A stretch of DNA of 64,000 nucleotides from Limnomonas spitsbergensis. Lineage: Eukaryota; Chlorophyta; Chlorophyceae; Chlamydomonadales. Below, piece by piece: positions 46,135 through 56,530 of the stretch. A program made the position numbers and the translations under genes. Below the pieces are notes generated by a model. The model did no database searches. It was not told the origin of the DNA and saw only the letters and a list, made by a program, of their open reading frames with translations. Where the stretch lies: NCBI GenBank assembly GCA_037349105.1, contig JAYJMM010000080.1, positions 1 through 64,000 of the forward strand. Reading direction: 5' to 3'. How positions within the stretch are numbered: position 1 is the stretch's first letter; every line of letters begins with the position of its first letter.

Positions 46135-46370
46135 TGTGGCCGGCTGCAGGTGAAGGCAGGCTGCAATGGAGGGTCCATGCCAGGTGGCAACAGACTGACG
46201 GCTTAGCAAGAAGTGGTATGCGGCGGTGGTGAGTGTGTGAGGAACCTAGAGACTGTTTGGGGACGGAAGGGGACTAAGGCATCCTTTAGCTCTCTGATTT
46301 ACGGTCACGGGGTGCCGCAGGAGCATGGCACCTGGCCTAGCGTGAAACATGTGCCAGTGGCAATGGCAAG
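46135..46370. repeat. dispersed repeat family 2, right part of the split copy
   Basis: Starts TGTGGCCGGCTGCAGG, comparable with TGTGGCCGGCGGCACTGG at 48397. Further on, GTGTGAGGAACC, GGGGACGGAAGGGGACTAAG and GGCACCTGGCCTAGCG parallel GTGTGAAAAGCC, GTGGGCGGAAGGGGACAAG and GACACCTGGAGTGG at 48421-48540. The second copy has no insertion at the equivalent site and so acts as a diverged empty-site control. Confidence 0.45.
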
Positions 46371-46419
46371 GAACGTTGGGCGGGGGTTAAGTGTTGGGTG
46401 GTAGCGGCCTGGGGGAAAA

Positions 46420-47370
46420 TGCGTGCGGTAGGCCGGGGGGGGTCGGATTGGGGAAAAGTGGCTGGCGGTAGCGGCAGGGAAAAAGTGACGGGAGAAAAGT
46501 GGCTTGCGGTAGTGGCGGGGAAAAAGTGGAGGGGGGAAATGGCTGGCGGTAGTTACCGTGGAAATGTTGGGGGGAGGAAGGTAGCTGGCAAGGTGGCTGG
46601 GGGAAATTGTGGGGAAAGTGGTTGGTGGATTCCGCTCGGGAAAAGTGGCTGGCGGTAGTGGCGGGGGAAATTGGCGGGTGGCAGTGGCCAGAGAAAGTGG
46701 CAGGGGAAATTATGGCTGGCGACATTTGCCGGGAAAAGTGGCCGGGGAAGAGCAAGGGGGGGGGGGGGAGGGGGGGGGAAATGGCGGGTGGCATTGGCCA
46801 AGGAAAAAGTGGCAGGGGAAAAGTGGCTAGCGGCATTTGCCTGAAATAAATGATGAGGGAAAAGTGGCTGGTGGCAGTGACAGGGAAAAAGTGGCAAGGG
46901 AAAAGTGGCGGGGATGAGTGAAGGGGGACAGGTGGCCGCGGTAGTGGCCGGGAAAAAGTGCCCGGGGAAAAATGGCGGAGGAAAGTGGCCGAGGAACAGC
47001 GAAGGGGGCAAGGTGGCCGCGATAGTTGCCTGGAAAACGTGGGTTAAGTGGCTGAAGATAGTGGAGAGGGAAAAGTGGGCGGGGAGAAGTGGGTAGGGGA
47101 AAATGGCTGATGGTAGTGGAGAGATAAAAGTGGGCAGGGAAAGTGGCTTATAGTAGTGGAGAGGGAAAAGTGGGCAGGAAAAAGTGGCTGATGGTAGTGG
47201 CCAGGGAAACGGCGGCGGGGGAACAGTGGCTGGCGCTAGTGGCCAGTGTAGGTGGTTGGCAGGCGTGGCGAGGGCAATGTGGCTGGCGATAGTTTCCGGG
47301 GCAAATTTGCAGGTGAAAGTGGCAGGGGAAAGTGGCTAGCGGTATTGGGTGGGGAAAGGTGGCTAGGGCT
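46420..47370 (+). repeat. degenerate GA-rich tandem repeat
   Basis: Irregular repetition of a 25-32 base motif of the form GGGAAAAGTGGCTGGCGGTAG with many indels and a G-rich core (12- and 9-base G-runs around 46757-46780). Much more decayed than the 56-, 44- and 18-bp arrays. The open frames in it (Gly/Lys/Val on plus, Pro/Phe/His on minus) come from the lack of stops in purine-only sequence. No gene is supported. Confidence 0.8.
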
Positions 47371-48171
47371 GTTAACTGTTAATTGTTAACACTCTGCCAG
47401 CTGTTAACGTCATGTTCTGTTGCCCACTCAAATGCTGGTCACCATGCATGGGCTCAGTGGCGGCCGCCCGATATCCCCCTCTAGATAGTCTGGTGATCAG
47501 GTGCACCCTGGAGCACCTCAGCATATGGTAAGGTGTGCAATCTTGGCTAACACTAAAAGGCAACCGTCCCCCCTGCCCACCTGGGCTCTGCTGCCTGAAC
47601 TCTTGCCTGTCAACCCTGTTCATATTTGCTTTACCGCTGTCCTTATTGAACCAGATGTTGAAGGCCGCTGCGCTGCTACTGCAGACTTGCAGGTTCAGGC
47701 AGAAGCAGGACACATGACCACAACAATATTGGAAGCTTCGGCCAACCCACACTCTCACGCCATCATCTATTGACAGAACCTCTGGATTCGCACAAGCCAG
47801 CATGAACAGTGTGGATGCGCCAATGCTGTCATGACCACAACAAATCAAATGGCTGTAGATGGAAGGAAAGGGGTAAAGGGGGAAGCCGGAAGGCCACTGC
47901 AATGTTGGTTAATTTATCCGCCAGTTGCTGGGTCTCCCATTCGCCAAGAGACAACGCATGACGCTCAGGCCGCCAATCCCGTTATTCGTGACCATGCGTA
48001 TGTGACCTCTTGTATCAAAGCTACGCTGCTCCCTCAAACATGATGCACTCCTTCGTCAGAGGTGCAAAGTAACAGGCCGGAGGCATCAGCACAGTGACTT
48101 CTGGCCTAGACTGTTGAGTGGCCCCTGACTGAGCAGTCTATGCCAGAAGCCTAACATGACTCACCCTAATT
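47371..48171. other. unresolved region with one doubtful minus-strand frame
   Basis: A 176-codon minus-strand frame at 47372-47902 lacks an ATG (first codon TTG, just after a possible CATTGCAG acceptor) and carries two Cys-Cys-Gly-His motifs about 40 residues apart. It might be part of an exon. No domain is recognised. The short cluster GTTAACTGTTAATTGTTAAC at 47379-47398 is a small inverted/direct repeat. Otherwise I see nothing definite. Confidence 0.25.
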
Positions 48172-48545
48172 CCAGACCTGGCTGTGCTCACTTTGGCTCT
48201 GCCGCTAAAACCATACATGTTAACCCTGATCACCTTCAGGCATATCGGAGAGGATGTTGGAGGCCACTGAGCTTGCTTTTCACATCTTGGCTTCCACATC
48301 TTGGCTTTCACACCTTCCCACCTCGCTCACCTTGGCTCTGCTACCGTCATTATCGGGGCAGCTGTCAAGGAGGGCGCTGCCACCAGCAGGAAGCGGTGTG
48401 GCCGGCGGCACTGGGACGACTGTGTGAAAAGCCTATAATCAGTTTGTGGGCGGAAGGGGACAAGACGCATTCTTCAGCTTCCAGATGTTCAGTCCATGTG
48501 GCATCAAAAGGGTCTATGACACCTGGAGTGGTATGAAACAGCCTG
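48172..48545. repeat. dispersed repeat family 2, uninterrupted copy
   Basis: Carries CTTTGGCTCTGCCGCTAAAA, a doubled phrase TTCCACATCTTGGCTT / TTTCACACC (48291-48317), GCTCACCTTGGCTCTGC, then the GTGTGGCCGGCGG segment. This is the same order of landmarks as 44570-44694 plus 46135-46370. Divergence is large and the boundaries are approximate. Confidence 0.4.
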
Positions 48546-49674
48546 ACTGGTGGCGGGAACAAGTAAGAGACGCGCCTGGAAAGGAAGAGACCCGAATGGA
48601 AGAGCCTAGGTAGGAGAGGCAAGTGTGAGGTGAGGGTGACGAGGGTAGAAGCAATCAGGGAGGAGAGGAGGGTAATAGGACGGTATGGGTAGCCAGGGCA
48701 GTGAGAGGAGGGAGCATAGCCTGCTGATGGGTGTGGGCGGAAGATCAATTATGTTGCACCGGTGGCGCTGAAGTGGTGGTTGAGTAACAGGGCCTGACAG
48801 CGTCTGTCGCGAACGAATATTGGATTCGAGGGAAGGTGATCAGGACCATGATGGGAAGAGGGGGGGGGGCAGGAGAGGTGGAGAAGGTGCTGGAGGTGAG
48901 GGTAGACATGGCCTATGGAGGGGAGCACTGTTTCCTTCTGGCTGCTTTAGCTACCATTCAGCCGCATTACAACTTACGGCTCAAGAGAGTCGGGTGCAGC
49001 AAGCCAACTGTTTGGGCTGGACTAGCTAAGGTCCCCATTGGACCAGCAGTGACTGCCCAGTATCATGTCAAAGGGGGTATGATCTGCACTAACAAAAATC
49101 ACCGGTGTGAAGCAAAGCTCTAGCTACAAGGCGGGGATGAATGCATGAGAAAGAGGGTCCTATACTGCAGGTGGGGTTGAATGGAGCAGAGTAAGCATTC
49201 ATTTTATTGGGGTCAGAGGGGACTGCGGGGCTGATGTGAGAATAGTGGGCAGGAAGGTTGGAGGCAAGGTATGAGATGGGGGGTTCAAGACCCATCGGGA
49301 CAAGTGGGGGCGGGGATGCAACATGGACGACAGAGGGGGATGAGGGAGGTGATGGCAGGAGAGAGACATTCCATAGACTGAACCCATATCTATGAGGTGG
49401 AGGGGAGCAGTGTGGGAGGTGCAACGAAGGTGTGCATGAAAAGAGGCGGCAGTCGTAAGGACAGAGGGTGGGGCAGTGGGTCAATTCATGCGTGGGCACC
49501 TTGCATGAGGGGATGCATGGATATGGGTGGAAAATATAATGCTTAGTGGTCTTCTTGGTTCAGTGCTGCAATACATGAGATCACATGCTGCATGCACTTG
49601 TACTGGTTTTGCAAAGGTCTCCGCATGCGCACGTCCCTTTGTTGCATGGGTGCTGCATGAGGGAGGAGGGCTGA
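48546..49674. other. intergenic stretch, no supported gene
   Basis: G/A-rich on the + strand in places (48546-48700, 48841-48910, 49280-49460). Open frames of 60-136 codons exist on both strands but have no motif, no convincing splice sites and shifting composition. The ATG frame at 48836-49123 (MIRTMMGRGGGAGEVEKVL) is the longest with an ordinary start. I would not call it a gene. Confidence 0.3.
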
Positions 49675-52600
49675 GGCTCTGAAGGCTGGAGGGGACTGGA
49701 GGCTGGAAGGGGGCTGTAGGCTGGAGGGGGGCTGGAGGCTGGAAGGGGGCTGTAGGCTGGAGGGGGGCTGGAGGATGGAGGGGGGGATGGAGACTGGAGG
49801 GGGGCTGGAGGCTGGAGGGGGGCTGGAGGCTGGAGGGGGGCTGGAGGCTGGATGGGGGCTGGAGGCTGGATGGGGGCTGGAGGCTGGAGGGGGGCTGGAG
49901 GCTGGAGAGGGGCTGGAGGCCGGAGGGGGCCTGGAGGCTGGAGGGGGCTGGAGGCTGGAGGGGGCTGTAGGCTGGAGGGGGGCTGGAGGCAGGAGGGGGG
50001 CTGGAGGCTGGAGGGGGGCCTGGAGGCTGAAGGAAAACTAGAGACTGGAGTTGGGCTGGAGGCTGGAGGGGGGCTGGAGGCTGGAGGGGGACTGGAGGCT
50101 GGAGGGGGGCTGGAGGCTGGAAAGGACTTGGAAGCTGGAGGGGGGCTGGAGGCTGGATGGGGGCTGGAGGCTTGAGGGGGGCTGGCGGCTGGAGGGGAAC
50201 TGTAGGCTGGAGGGGAACTGGAGGCTGGAGGGGGGCTGGAGGCTGGAGGGAGGCTGAAGGCTGGAGGGGGGCCTGGAGGCTGGAGGGGGGGATGGAGACT
50301 GGAGGGGGGCTGGAGGCTGGAGGGGGGCTGGAGGCTGGAGGGACGCTGAGGCTGGAGGGGGGCTGGAGGCTGGAGGGGGGCTGGAGACTGGAGTTGGGCT
50401 GGAGGCTGGAGGTGGGCTGGAGGATGGAGGGGGCTGGAGGCTGGAGGGGGGCTGGAGGCTGGAGAGGGCTTGGAAGCTGGAGGGGGGCTGGAGGCTGGAT
50501 GGGGGCTGGAGGCTGGAGGGAGGCTGGAGGCTGAAGGGGGGCTGGAGGCTGGAGGGGGGATGGAGACTGGAGTGGGGCTGGAGGCTTGAAGGGGGCTGGA
50601 GGCTGGAGGGGAACTGTAGGCTGGAGGGGAACTGGAGGCTGGAGGGGGGCTGGAGGCTGGAGGGAGGCTGAAGGCTGGAGGAAGGCCTGGAGGCTGGAGG
50701 GGGGGATGGAGACTGGAGGGGGGCTGGAGGCTGGAGGGGGGCTGGAGGCTGGAGGGAGGCTGGAGGCTGGTGGGGGGTTGGAGGCTGGAGGGGGGCTGGA
50801 GGCTGGAGGGGGGCTGGCGGCTGGAGGAAGGCTGGAGGCTGGAGGGGGGCTGGAGGCTGGAGGAAAAGTGGAGAATGGAGTGGGGCTAGAGGCTGGAGGG
50901 GGGCTGGAGGCTGGAGGGGGGCTGGAGGCTGGAAGGGGGCTGGAGGCTGGAGGGGGGCTGGAGGCTGGACGGGGGCGGGTGGCTGGAGGGGGGCTGGAGG
51001 CTGGAGGGGGCTGTAAGCTGGAGGGGGGATGTAGGCTGGATGGGGGCTGGAGGCTGGAGGGGGGATGGAGACTGGAGGGTGGCTGGAGGCTGGAGGCAGG
51101 CTGGAGGCTGGAGGGGGGCTGGAGGCTGGAGGGGGGTTTGAGGCTGGAGGGGGCTGTTGGCTGGAGGGGAACTTGAGGCTGGAGGGGGGCTGGAGGCTGG
51201 AGGGGCCTGGAGCATGGAGGGGGTTGGAGGCTGGAGGGGGCTGTAGGCTGTAGGGGAACTTGAGGCTGGAGGGGGGTTAGAGGCTGGAGAGAGATGTAGG
51301 CTGTAGGGGGGCTGGAGGATGGAGGGGGCCTGGAGGCTGGAGGGGGTTTGGAGGCTGGGGGGGGGCTATGTGATGAAGGGGGTCTGGAGGCTGGATGGGG
51401 CCTAGAGGCTGGAGGGGGGCTGGAGGCTGGAGGGGGGATGGGGACTGGAGGGAGGCTGGACGCTGGAGGGGGTCTGGAGGCTGGAGGGGGGCTGTAGAAT
51501 GGAGGGGGGCTGGAGGCTGGAGGGGGGCTGGAGGCTGGAAGGGGCTGTAGGCTGGAGAGGGCCTGTAGGCTGGAGGGGGCCTAGTGGCTGGAGGGGGGCT
51601 GGATGCTGGAGTGGGGCTGGAGGCTGGAGAAGATCTGGATGCTGGAGGGGGGCTGGAGGTTGGAAGGGTGCTGGAGGCTGGAGGGGGGCTGGAGCTGGAG
51701 GGGCCTGGATGCTGGAAGGGCCTGGAGTTTGGAGAGGGGCTGGAGGCTGGAGGGGGGCTGGAGGCTGGAGGAGGGCTGGAGGCTGGAGGGGGTCTGGTGG
51801 CTGGAGGGGGGCTGGATGATGGAGGGGCCTAGAGGTTGGAGGGGGGCTGGACGCTGGCGAGGGGGGGGCAGGGATGGAGGCTGGAGGGGCCTGGAGGCTG
51901 AAGGGGGGCTGGATGCTGGAGGGGGGCTGTAGGCCGGAGGGGGGCTAGAGGCTGGAGGGGGGCTGTAGGCTGGAGGGGGGCTGGAGGCTTGAGGGGCATG
52001 GAGGCTGAAGGGGGGCTGGAGGCTGGAGGGGGGCTGGAGGCTTGAGGGGGGCTGGAGGCTGGAGGGGGGCTGGAGGCTGGAGGGGGACTGGAGGCTGGAG
52101 GGGGGCTAGAGGCTGGAGGGGCCTTGAGGCTGGATGGGGGCTGGAGGATGGAGGGGCCTTGAGGCTGGAGGGGGGCTGGAGGCTGAAGGGGGGCTGGATG
52201 CTGGAGGGGGGCTGTAGGCTGGAGGGGGGCTAGAGGCTGGAGGGGGGCTGTAGGCTGGAGGGGGGCTGGAGGCTTGAGGGGGGCTGGAGGCTGGAGGGAG
52301 CTGGAGGTTGGAGGGGGACTGGAGGCTGGAGGGGGGCTAGAGGCTGGAGGGGCCTTGAGGCTGGAGGGGGGCTGGAGGATGGAGGGGCCTTGAGGCTGGA
52401 GGGGGGCTGGAGGCTGAAGGGGGGCTGGATGCTGGAGGGGGGCTGTAGGCTGGAGGGGGGCTGGAGGCTGGAGGGGGGCTGGAGGCTGGAGGGGCCTGGA
52501 GGATGGAGGTGGGCTGGAGGATGGAGGGGCCTTGAGGCTGGAGGGGGGCTGGAGGCTGAAGGGGGGCTGGATGCTGGAGGGGGGCTGTAGGCTGGAGGGG

Positions 52601-52845
52601 GGCTAGAGGCTGGAGGTGGGCTGTAGGCTGGAGGGGGGCTGGAGGCTTGAGGGGCATGGAGGCTGAAGGGGGGCTGGTGGCTGGAAGGGGGCTGGAGGCT
52701 TGAGGGGGGCTGGAGGCTGGAGGGGGGCTGGAGGCTGGAGGGGCCTGGAGGATGGAGGTGGGCTGGAGGATGGAGGGGCCTGGAGGCTGGAGGGGGGCTG
52801 GAGGCTGGAGGGGGGCTGGAGGCTGGAGGAGGGCTGGAGGCTGAG
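49675..52845 (+). repeat. 18-bp G-rich minisatellite
   Basis: About 175 units of GGGGGGCTGGAGGCTGGA with variants (CTGTAGG, CTGGATGC, GACTGGAG, GGCCTGGAGG). The unit is a multiple of three, so each plus frame repeats six residues (GGGLEA, WRLEGG or GAGGWR) and the minus frame gives Pro/Ser/Leu/Gln repeats; none of these is evidence of a protein. From about 51.99 kb a higher-order unit appears: the phrase GCCTTGAGGCTGGAGG...GAGGCTGAAGG...CTGGATGCTGG recurs near 52.15, 52.39 and 52.53 kb, and GCATGGAGGCTGAAGG at 51.999 and 52.652 kb. The array ends at GGAGGCTGAGAAAAAC. Confidence 0.95.
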
Positions 52846-53130
52846 AAAAACAAACCATTAAAACGAAACCATGATTTGTTAATTAGAAGGTTTCCAAACA
52901 AGAAACGAATTCATTATAAGACGATATTTGACAGATACTACGTCTTCGGTATTATTGTCGCTTTTTCAGGACCGTAGACGCTTATATTAGGGGTGGGGCG
53001 ATGTATGCGGGGTTGCGGGGAGGTGTATGACGGTTGAAAGGGTCAGCTGATGGGGGCGCATGCCTACCTGTCAAAATATTTTAATATTCCGACGTGCCAC
53101 TTCTCCCACTAAAACCAGCATCTTAAGCTA
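52846..53130. other. short AT-richer interval, nothing recognised
   Basis: Runs from the end of the 18-bp array to dispersed repeat 1. It contains GACAGATACTACG and a GGGGTGGGGCGATG stretch. No ORF or repeat stands out. Confidence 0.4.
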
Positions 53131-53439
53131 CCTTAGAACCACATGGACTTCGCTCATAATTCATACATTATTGGCCTGCGAGGACATGGGTGCGTAATAA
53201 TAATTCAAAATTGCCGTTGCGCGGAGTGTCAGTCATGTGCCCAAGCAACTATTTCAGGGGTGTGCGCTATGAATACAAAACAGCAAGTATCAAAAGCTGC
53301 GCGCGTTGCTGTTTGATTTGACATCCGTTGAGTGATCCTTACTCCAGTCCCCGTAGCGAAGCTCGATCCTGGGGGCAGTGACGGTGCTGACGACTGTTGA
53401 CGTTACGTAGCCCCAACAGCCACACATTTCCTGAGGCCA
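53131..53439 (+). repeat. dispersed repeat family 1, copy 2
   Basis: Partner of 44121-44439. The right edge diverges at CTGAGGCCAGGAACCGG, where copy 1 reads CTGAGGCCAAAAAGG, which places the 3' boundary within a few bases in both copies. Internal indels include a shorter poly-A/T region near 53215. Confidence 0.75.
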
Positions 53440-53782
53440 GGAACCGGAGGCGGAGGAGGAGGACTATGCTGAGTATTGCTGACCGTGTACTACCCTTTCT
53501 AGCATCAAAAAAGGGTTTTTAACTGAGTTAACTGTATTGGCTTGAAGGGCTGCGCGGATGGAAATTAATATTATTTTAACTGATGCGAAACGTTAAATTA
53601 AATTACCTGTTGCGCGGCGGTAAATCAAATTAAAATTTCGCTGTTGCACGGCCGTTTCCTAAATTGCTTTTGGCTGTGCATCAAAAAAGTGAATTACTTT
53701 TGTTTTGCCTGCGTGGACCCTTAAGTGGTTGTACGGTATTAACCCTGAACTTTGAAATCTAGACCCTACCCTCCCTGATCAG
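53440..53782. other. AT-rich interval with recurring TGCGCGG motifs
   Basis: TGCGCGGATGG (53550), GTTGCGCGGCGG (53609) and GTTGCACGGCCG (53644) recur inside AT-rich sequence; a similar GTTGCGCGG lies at 53216 in the adjoining repeat. TTAATATTATTTTAA (53568) is a near-perfect palindrome. This may be more of the same repeat family or upstream/intron sequence of the TPR pseudogene. Confidence 0.35.
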
Positions 53783-54897
53783 GTGTGGCGGACGTTTCTG
53801 GCCAAGGGCGTCAAGGGCCTGCTGGTGTTGACCTCCACTGTGGACGCGGCAAGCCTTAGGCAGGTGTTCAACACATTTTATACGTGATGCAAGCCCAGGC
53901 CACGCAGCCCGAGGACCAAGACCGCATCACTCAGCAGATCTGCAGCAGCATTGGGGCCACGAAGCTCAACCTGCAGCTCAAGGCGGCCGTCGTAGACAGC
54001 GCCGTCTACTAGGTGGAGCATGCGGGCTTGTCGACCGACGCCGCCACACTCGCAGTAATGCGTAGCAAGGCAGCAGAACTGCTGTGCGCCAACCGGCAGT
54101 ACAAGCAAGCGGAGCCAATGTTGCGCAGCGCTCACGAGACCCGTGTGAGCCTCTTGGGACCTGAGCATCCTGACACCGTCGACATCTTGAACCACCTAGC
54201 CGGCTGCATGGAGAAGCAACGGAGATACCCTGAGTCGGAGCACCGGTACCCAAGGCGTTGCGCACGGCAACAGAAATTGTGGGCATGAACGAACTTGTGA
54301 GCATCACCTCGGTCAGTGGAATCAGCGTAAGCTTGAGCCGGCAAGGGCAGCATGCAGAGGCTGAGCCCATGTTCCGGCAGGTTTTTGAGGTCAGGCGGCG
54401 AGTGAGTGGGCAGGACCATTCCGACACGATCTCATCCTTGAACAATCTCGCAATCTGCATCAAGGACCAACGTCGGTGGTCTGAGGCGGTCCCGATTTAC
54501 CGGCAGGCCTTGGAGGCTTTGGTACGTGTGCAGGGCAAGGATCACCCCTCAACGATTGCAATGACCCACAACCTGGCTGTGTGCCTCGGCCTCCTAGATA
54601 TGGACACCGAGGCCGAGGCCCTGAAGCGTGAGTGCCTGGTGTCACGAATGCGGGTGCTGGGTGCGGACCACCCCAGTACCCTCTCGTCCGCTTTCAACCT
54701 GGCCCTCTGCATCCACAAGCAAAAGGGGCGGGCATGCGATGCAGAGCCCTTCCACTGTTTTGCATGGGAGGGTTTCACTCGTGTGCTGGGCAAGGAACAT
54801 CCATACACGTCGGGCGTTTGCAGAGGCGCAGGAGCATGAGGTCTCGAAGGAAGCGACAGACAGGGCGCTGGGTGTCGGCAAGGGGCTGGAGGCTTGA
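53783..54897 (+). pseudogene. kinesin-light-chain-like TPR protein, broken
   Basis: At least five TPR units of the kinesin-light-chain/nephrocystin type, marked by GPEHPDT (54157), GQDHSDT (54408), GKDHPST (54534), GADHPST (54660) and GKEHPYT (54789); the last four are 126, 126 and 129 bases apart, i.e. 42-43 residues. Units show the usual LNNLAxC and AEPxYRxAL helices, so in life it was a protein-interaction scaffold. An upstream segment (GVKGLLVLTSTVDAASLRQV, then QPEDQDRITQQICSSIGATK) may be a linker to an NB-ARC-like region. The reading frame is broken near 53878 (frameshift), at 54010-54012 (TAG), near 54250 (frameshift inside a YRKAL helix) and near 54797 (frameshift before RRAFAEAQEHEVSKE). 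The natural end appears to be the TGA at 54895-54897. No introns explain these breaks. Multiple sequencing errors are an alternative. Confidence 0.75.
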
Positions 54898-56099
54898 GAA
54901 TGATGGCAGGGACCTCGTTCTACTTTGAGGGCTGGCAATAGTCCATACAAGGGTGACAACTGTTGTGCAGATTCAATTGCTGACAGAATTGGACCTCACC
55001 TGGTTCGACCCCAGCTGTAGACCCTATGTGCCAGATGTCGGGTGCGGGATGTCACCGTCTGCATGGGCCACGCCACCGTTAACTGCCATGACCATGACAG
55101 CTGCTACCGCAGCTGCTGGGTCTGTCCCGGTGGGTCCATTGGCTGTTGCCACCGGATTCAGGACAGGAAGGGGGGTCCTCTGGCAGGTGTAATTCAGTGC
55201 CCAAACCGGTATCCTAGTACTTTTGTAGGCATGTAGGGTTGTCCGGGTACGCCATGTGTGGGGATGTATGAGGTCTTCTGTACAGTTGGGGCTTGCCTTC
55301 AACATGTAAGATTGCGTCAAAAATGAGGGCAACTCACAACGGGCAAAGTGAACTAGAATTCATTTCCTCGGATTGCTTTGCCGAGGGAGTAGCTCACTGT
55401 CAGCGTGACGAGTCTTGCTTCTCCCTTGCTGAACTTAGCTTCTGTCAGAGAGCTGGCTCTGGTCCAGCATCCTTGACTCTCTCTAGTTTTCACTAAACAA
55501 GTCGACATGCCTCGACTGCTGATTGACTCGTTTCTCCGGTTTGCTATTTGCTGTGTTCTTTATTCCAGTGATTGGGCGACATGGAATGAGATTGTCTGGC
55601 TTTCTGCCCCCTTATATCAATTCAGATTTCGGCTCGTTCCTGGACTCACCATGGCGGGGGGGCTGAGCAAGGTCAATCCCTTGATCAATTGCCTCGGGAC
55701 GACATGCATGGAGCCCAAATTAGGTGCGCAAAAGTATATGATAACACCCATGTGTGTTCACATCCCCGGTCAGTTCATATTAATATATATATATACTATG
55801 AGGGTATAATAGGTAACGCCAGTACCATGCGTTCATGAGTTTGATACTGTCTACTAGTGTTTTGTCGTCATATTGGTCACCAGCCCCTTGGACCTGCCCT
55901 TGAGTAAATAAGTACACCAGCAATCTCATAATAGGGCGGCCATATCTTGGAAATAATTTTGGCGTTGGGGATAGGAGTTTGAACGCATTTCCTCTATCCC
56001 AACATCTATCATATCCATCGATGCCAATAGCAGCCCCATTACTTTGCTGAAATGCAGATTCACAACGACAACAACTGTTGTTAACCATTAAGGGTGCTT
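54898..56099. other. region without a supported gene
   Basis: A short Cys/His-rich frame lies at 55042-55236 (NCHDHDSCYRSCWVCPGG) and a 100-codon ATG frame at 55507-55809; neither resembles a family I know. GTGTAATTC at 55186 contains TGTAA, the green-algal polyadenylation signal, which could end a transcript through the TPR pseudogene. An (AT)n run is at 55784-55797. Confidence 0.3.
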
Positions 56100-56530
56100 C
56101 TAGTCCGCAAATACCTCCTCATCTGGCAGGGCAAGAGCTTCCTCATGCAAAAAATATATAACCATCGATGTCACAGCAGTTTTGTTCGCTGCTTTAAACT
56201 ACAAGGGAGGGGGCAAGTCTTTCTTATCTGTGGCCCTGCTCATTTATTGATGGGACCACTATCTGCATTACCAACGCATGTCACACGCATCTGTCATATG
56301 CGGATGATCTCTCCTTGCAAGCCAGCAGCCTGGCAGGGGTGCAGCGCATGCTAGATGCCCTGTTAGATGCCTATGTAGATGCGATGCAAAAAAAAACATA
56401 CCCCGGCTGTCATCCGGAGCACACCCACAACCCCCAATATCATTTATTTCCTCGAATGCCTTCCCCCTTGACTTTCCCAGCTGTCTGTTTGTTTGGCAGA
56501 GCTTCATTTCAGCATGGCCCAGAGGTGTAA
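56100..56530 (+). pseudogene. LINE-type reverse transcriptase relic
   Basis: Reading from 56243 the frame gives FIDGTTICITN and then LSYADDLSLQASSLAGVQRM, with the catalytic YADD box at 56297-56308 followed by the helix typical of non-LTR retrotransposons (DALLDAY). The preceding part (56100-56240) reads in another frame and only vaguely resembles the upstream palm region. Downstream, the thumb region is not recognisable beyond about 56400 although the frame stays open to about 56530. No endonuclease, 5' region or poly-A tail was found. This is a short fragment, inactive by length alone. Confidence 0.65.

Noticed and set aside
49775..51253. Plus-strand Gly/Leu/Glu/Ala and Trp/Arg/Leu/Glu repeat proteins
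   Set aside because: Every plus frame of the 18-bp minisatellite is open; no frame is favoured.
55042..55236. Cys/His-rich 64-codon ORF resembling a phospholipase A2 calcium/His motif
   Set aside because: Spacing of the Cys and His-Asp residues does not match the family, there is no signal peptide, and the other frames are equally open.
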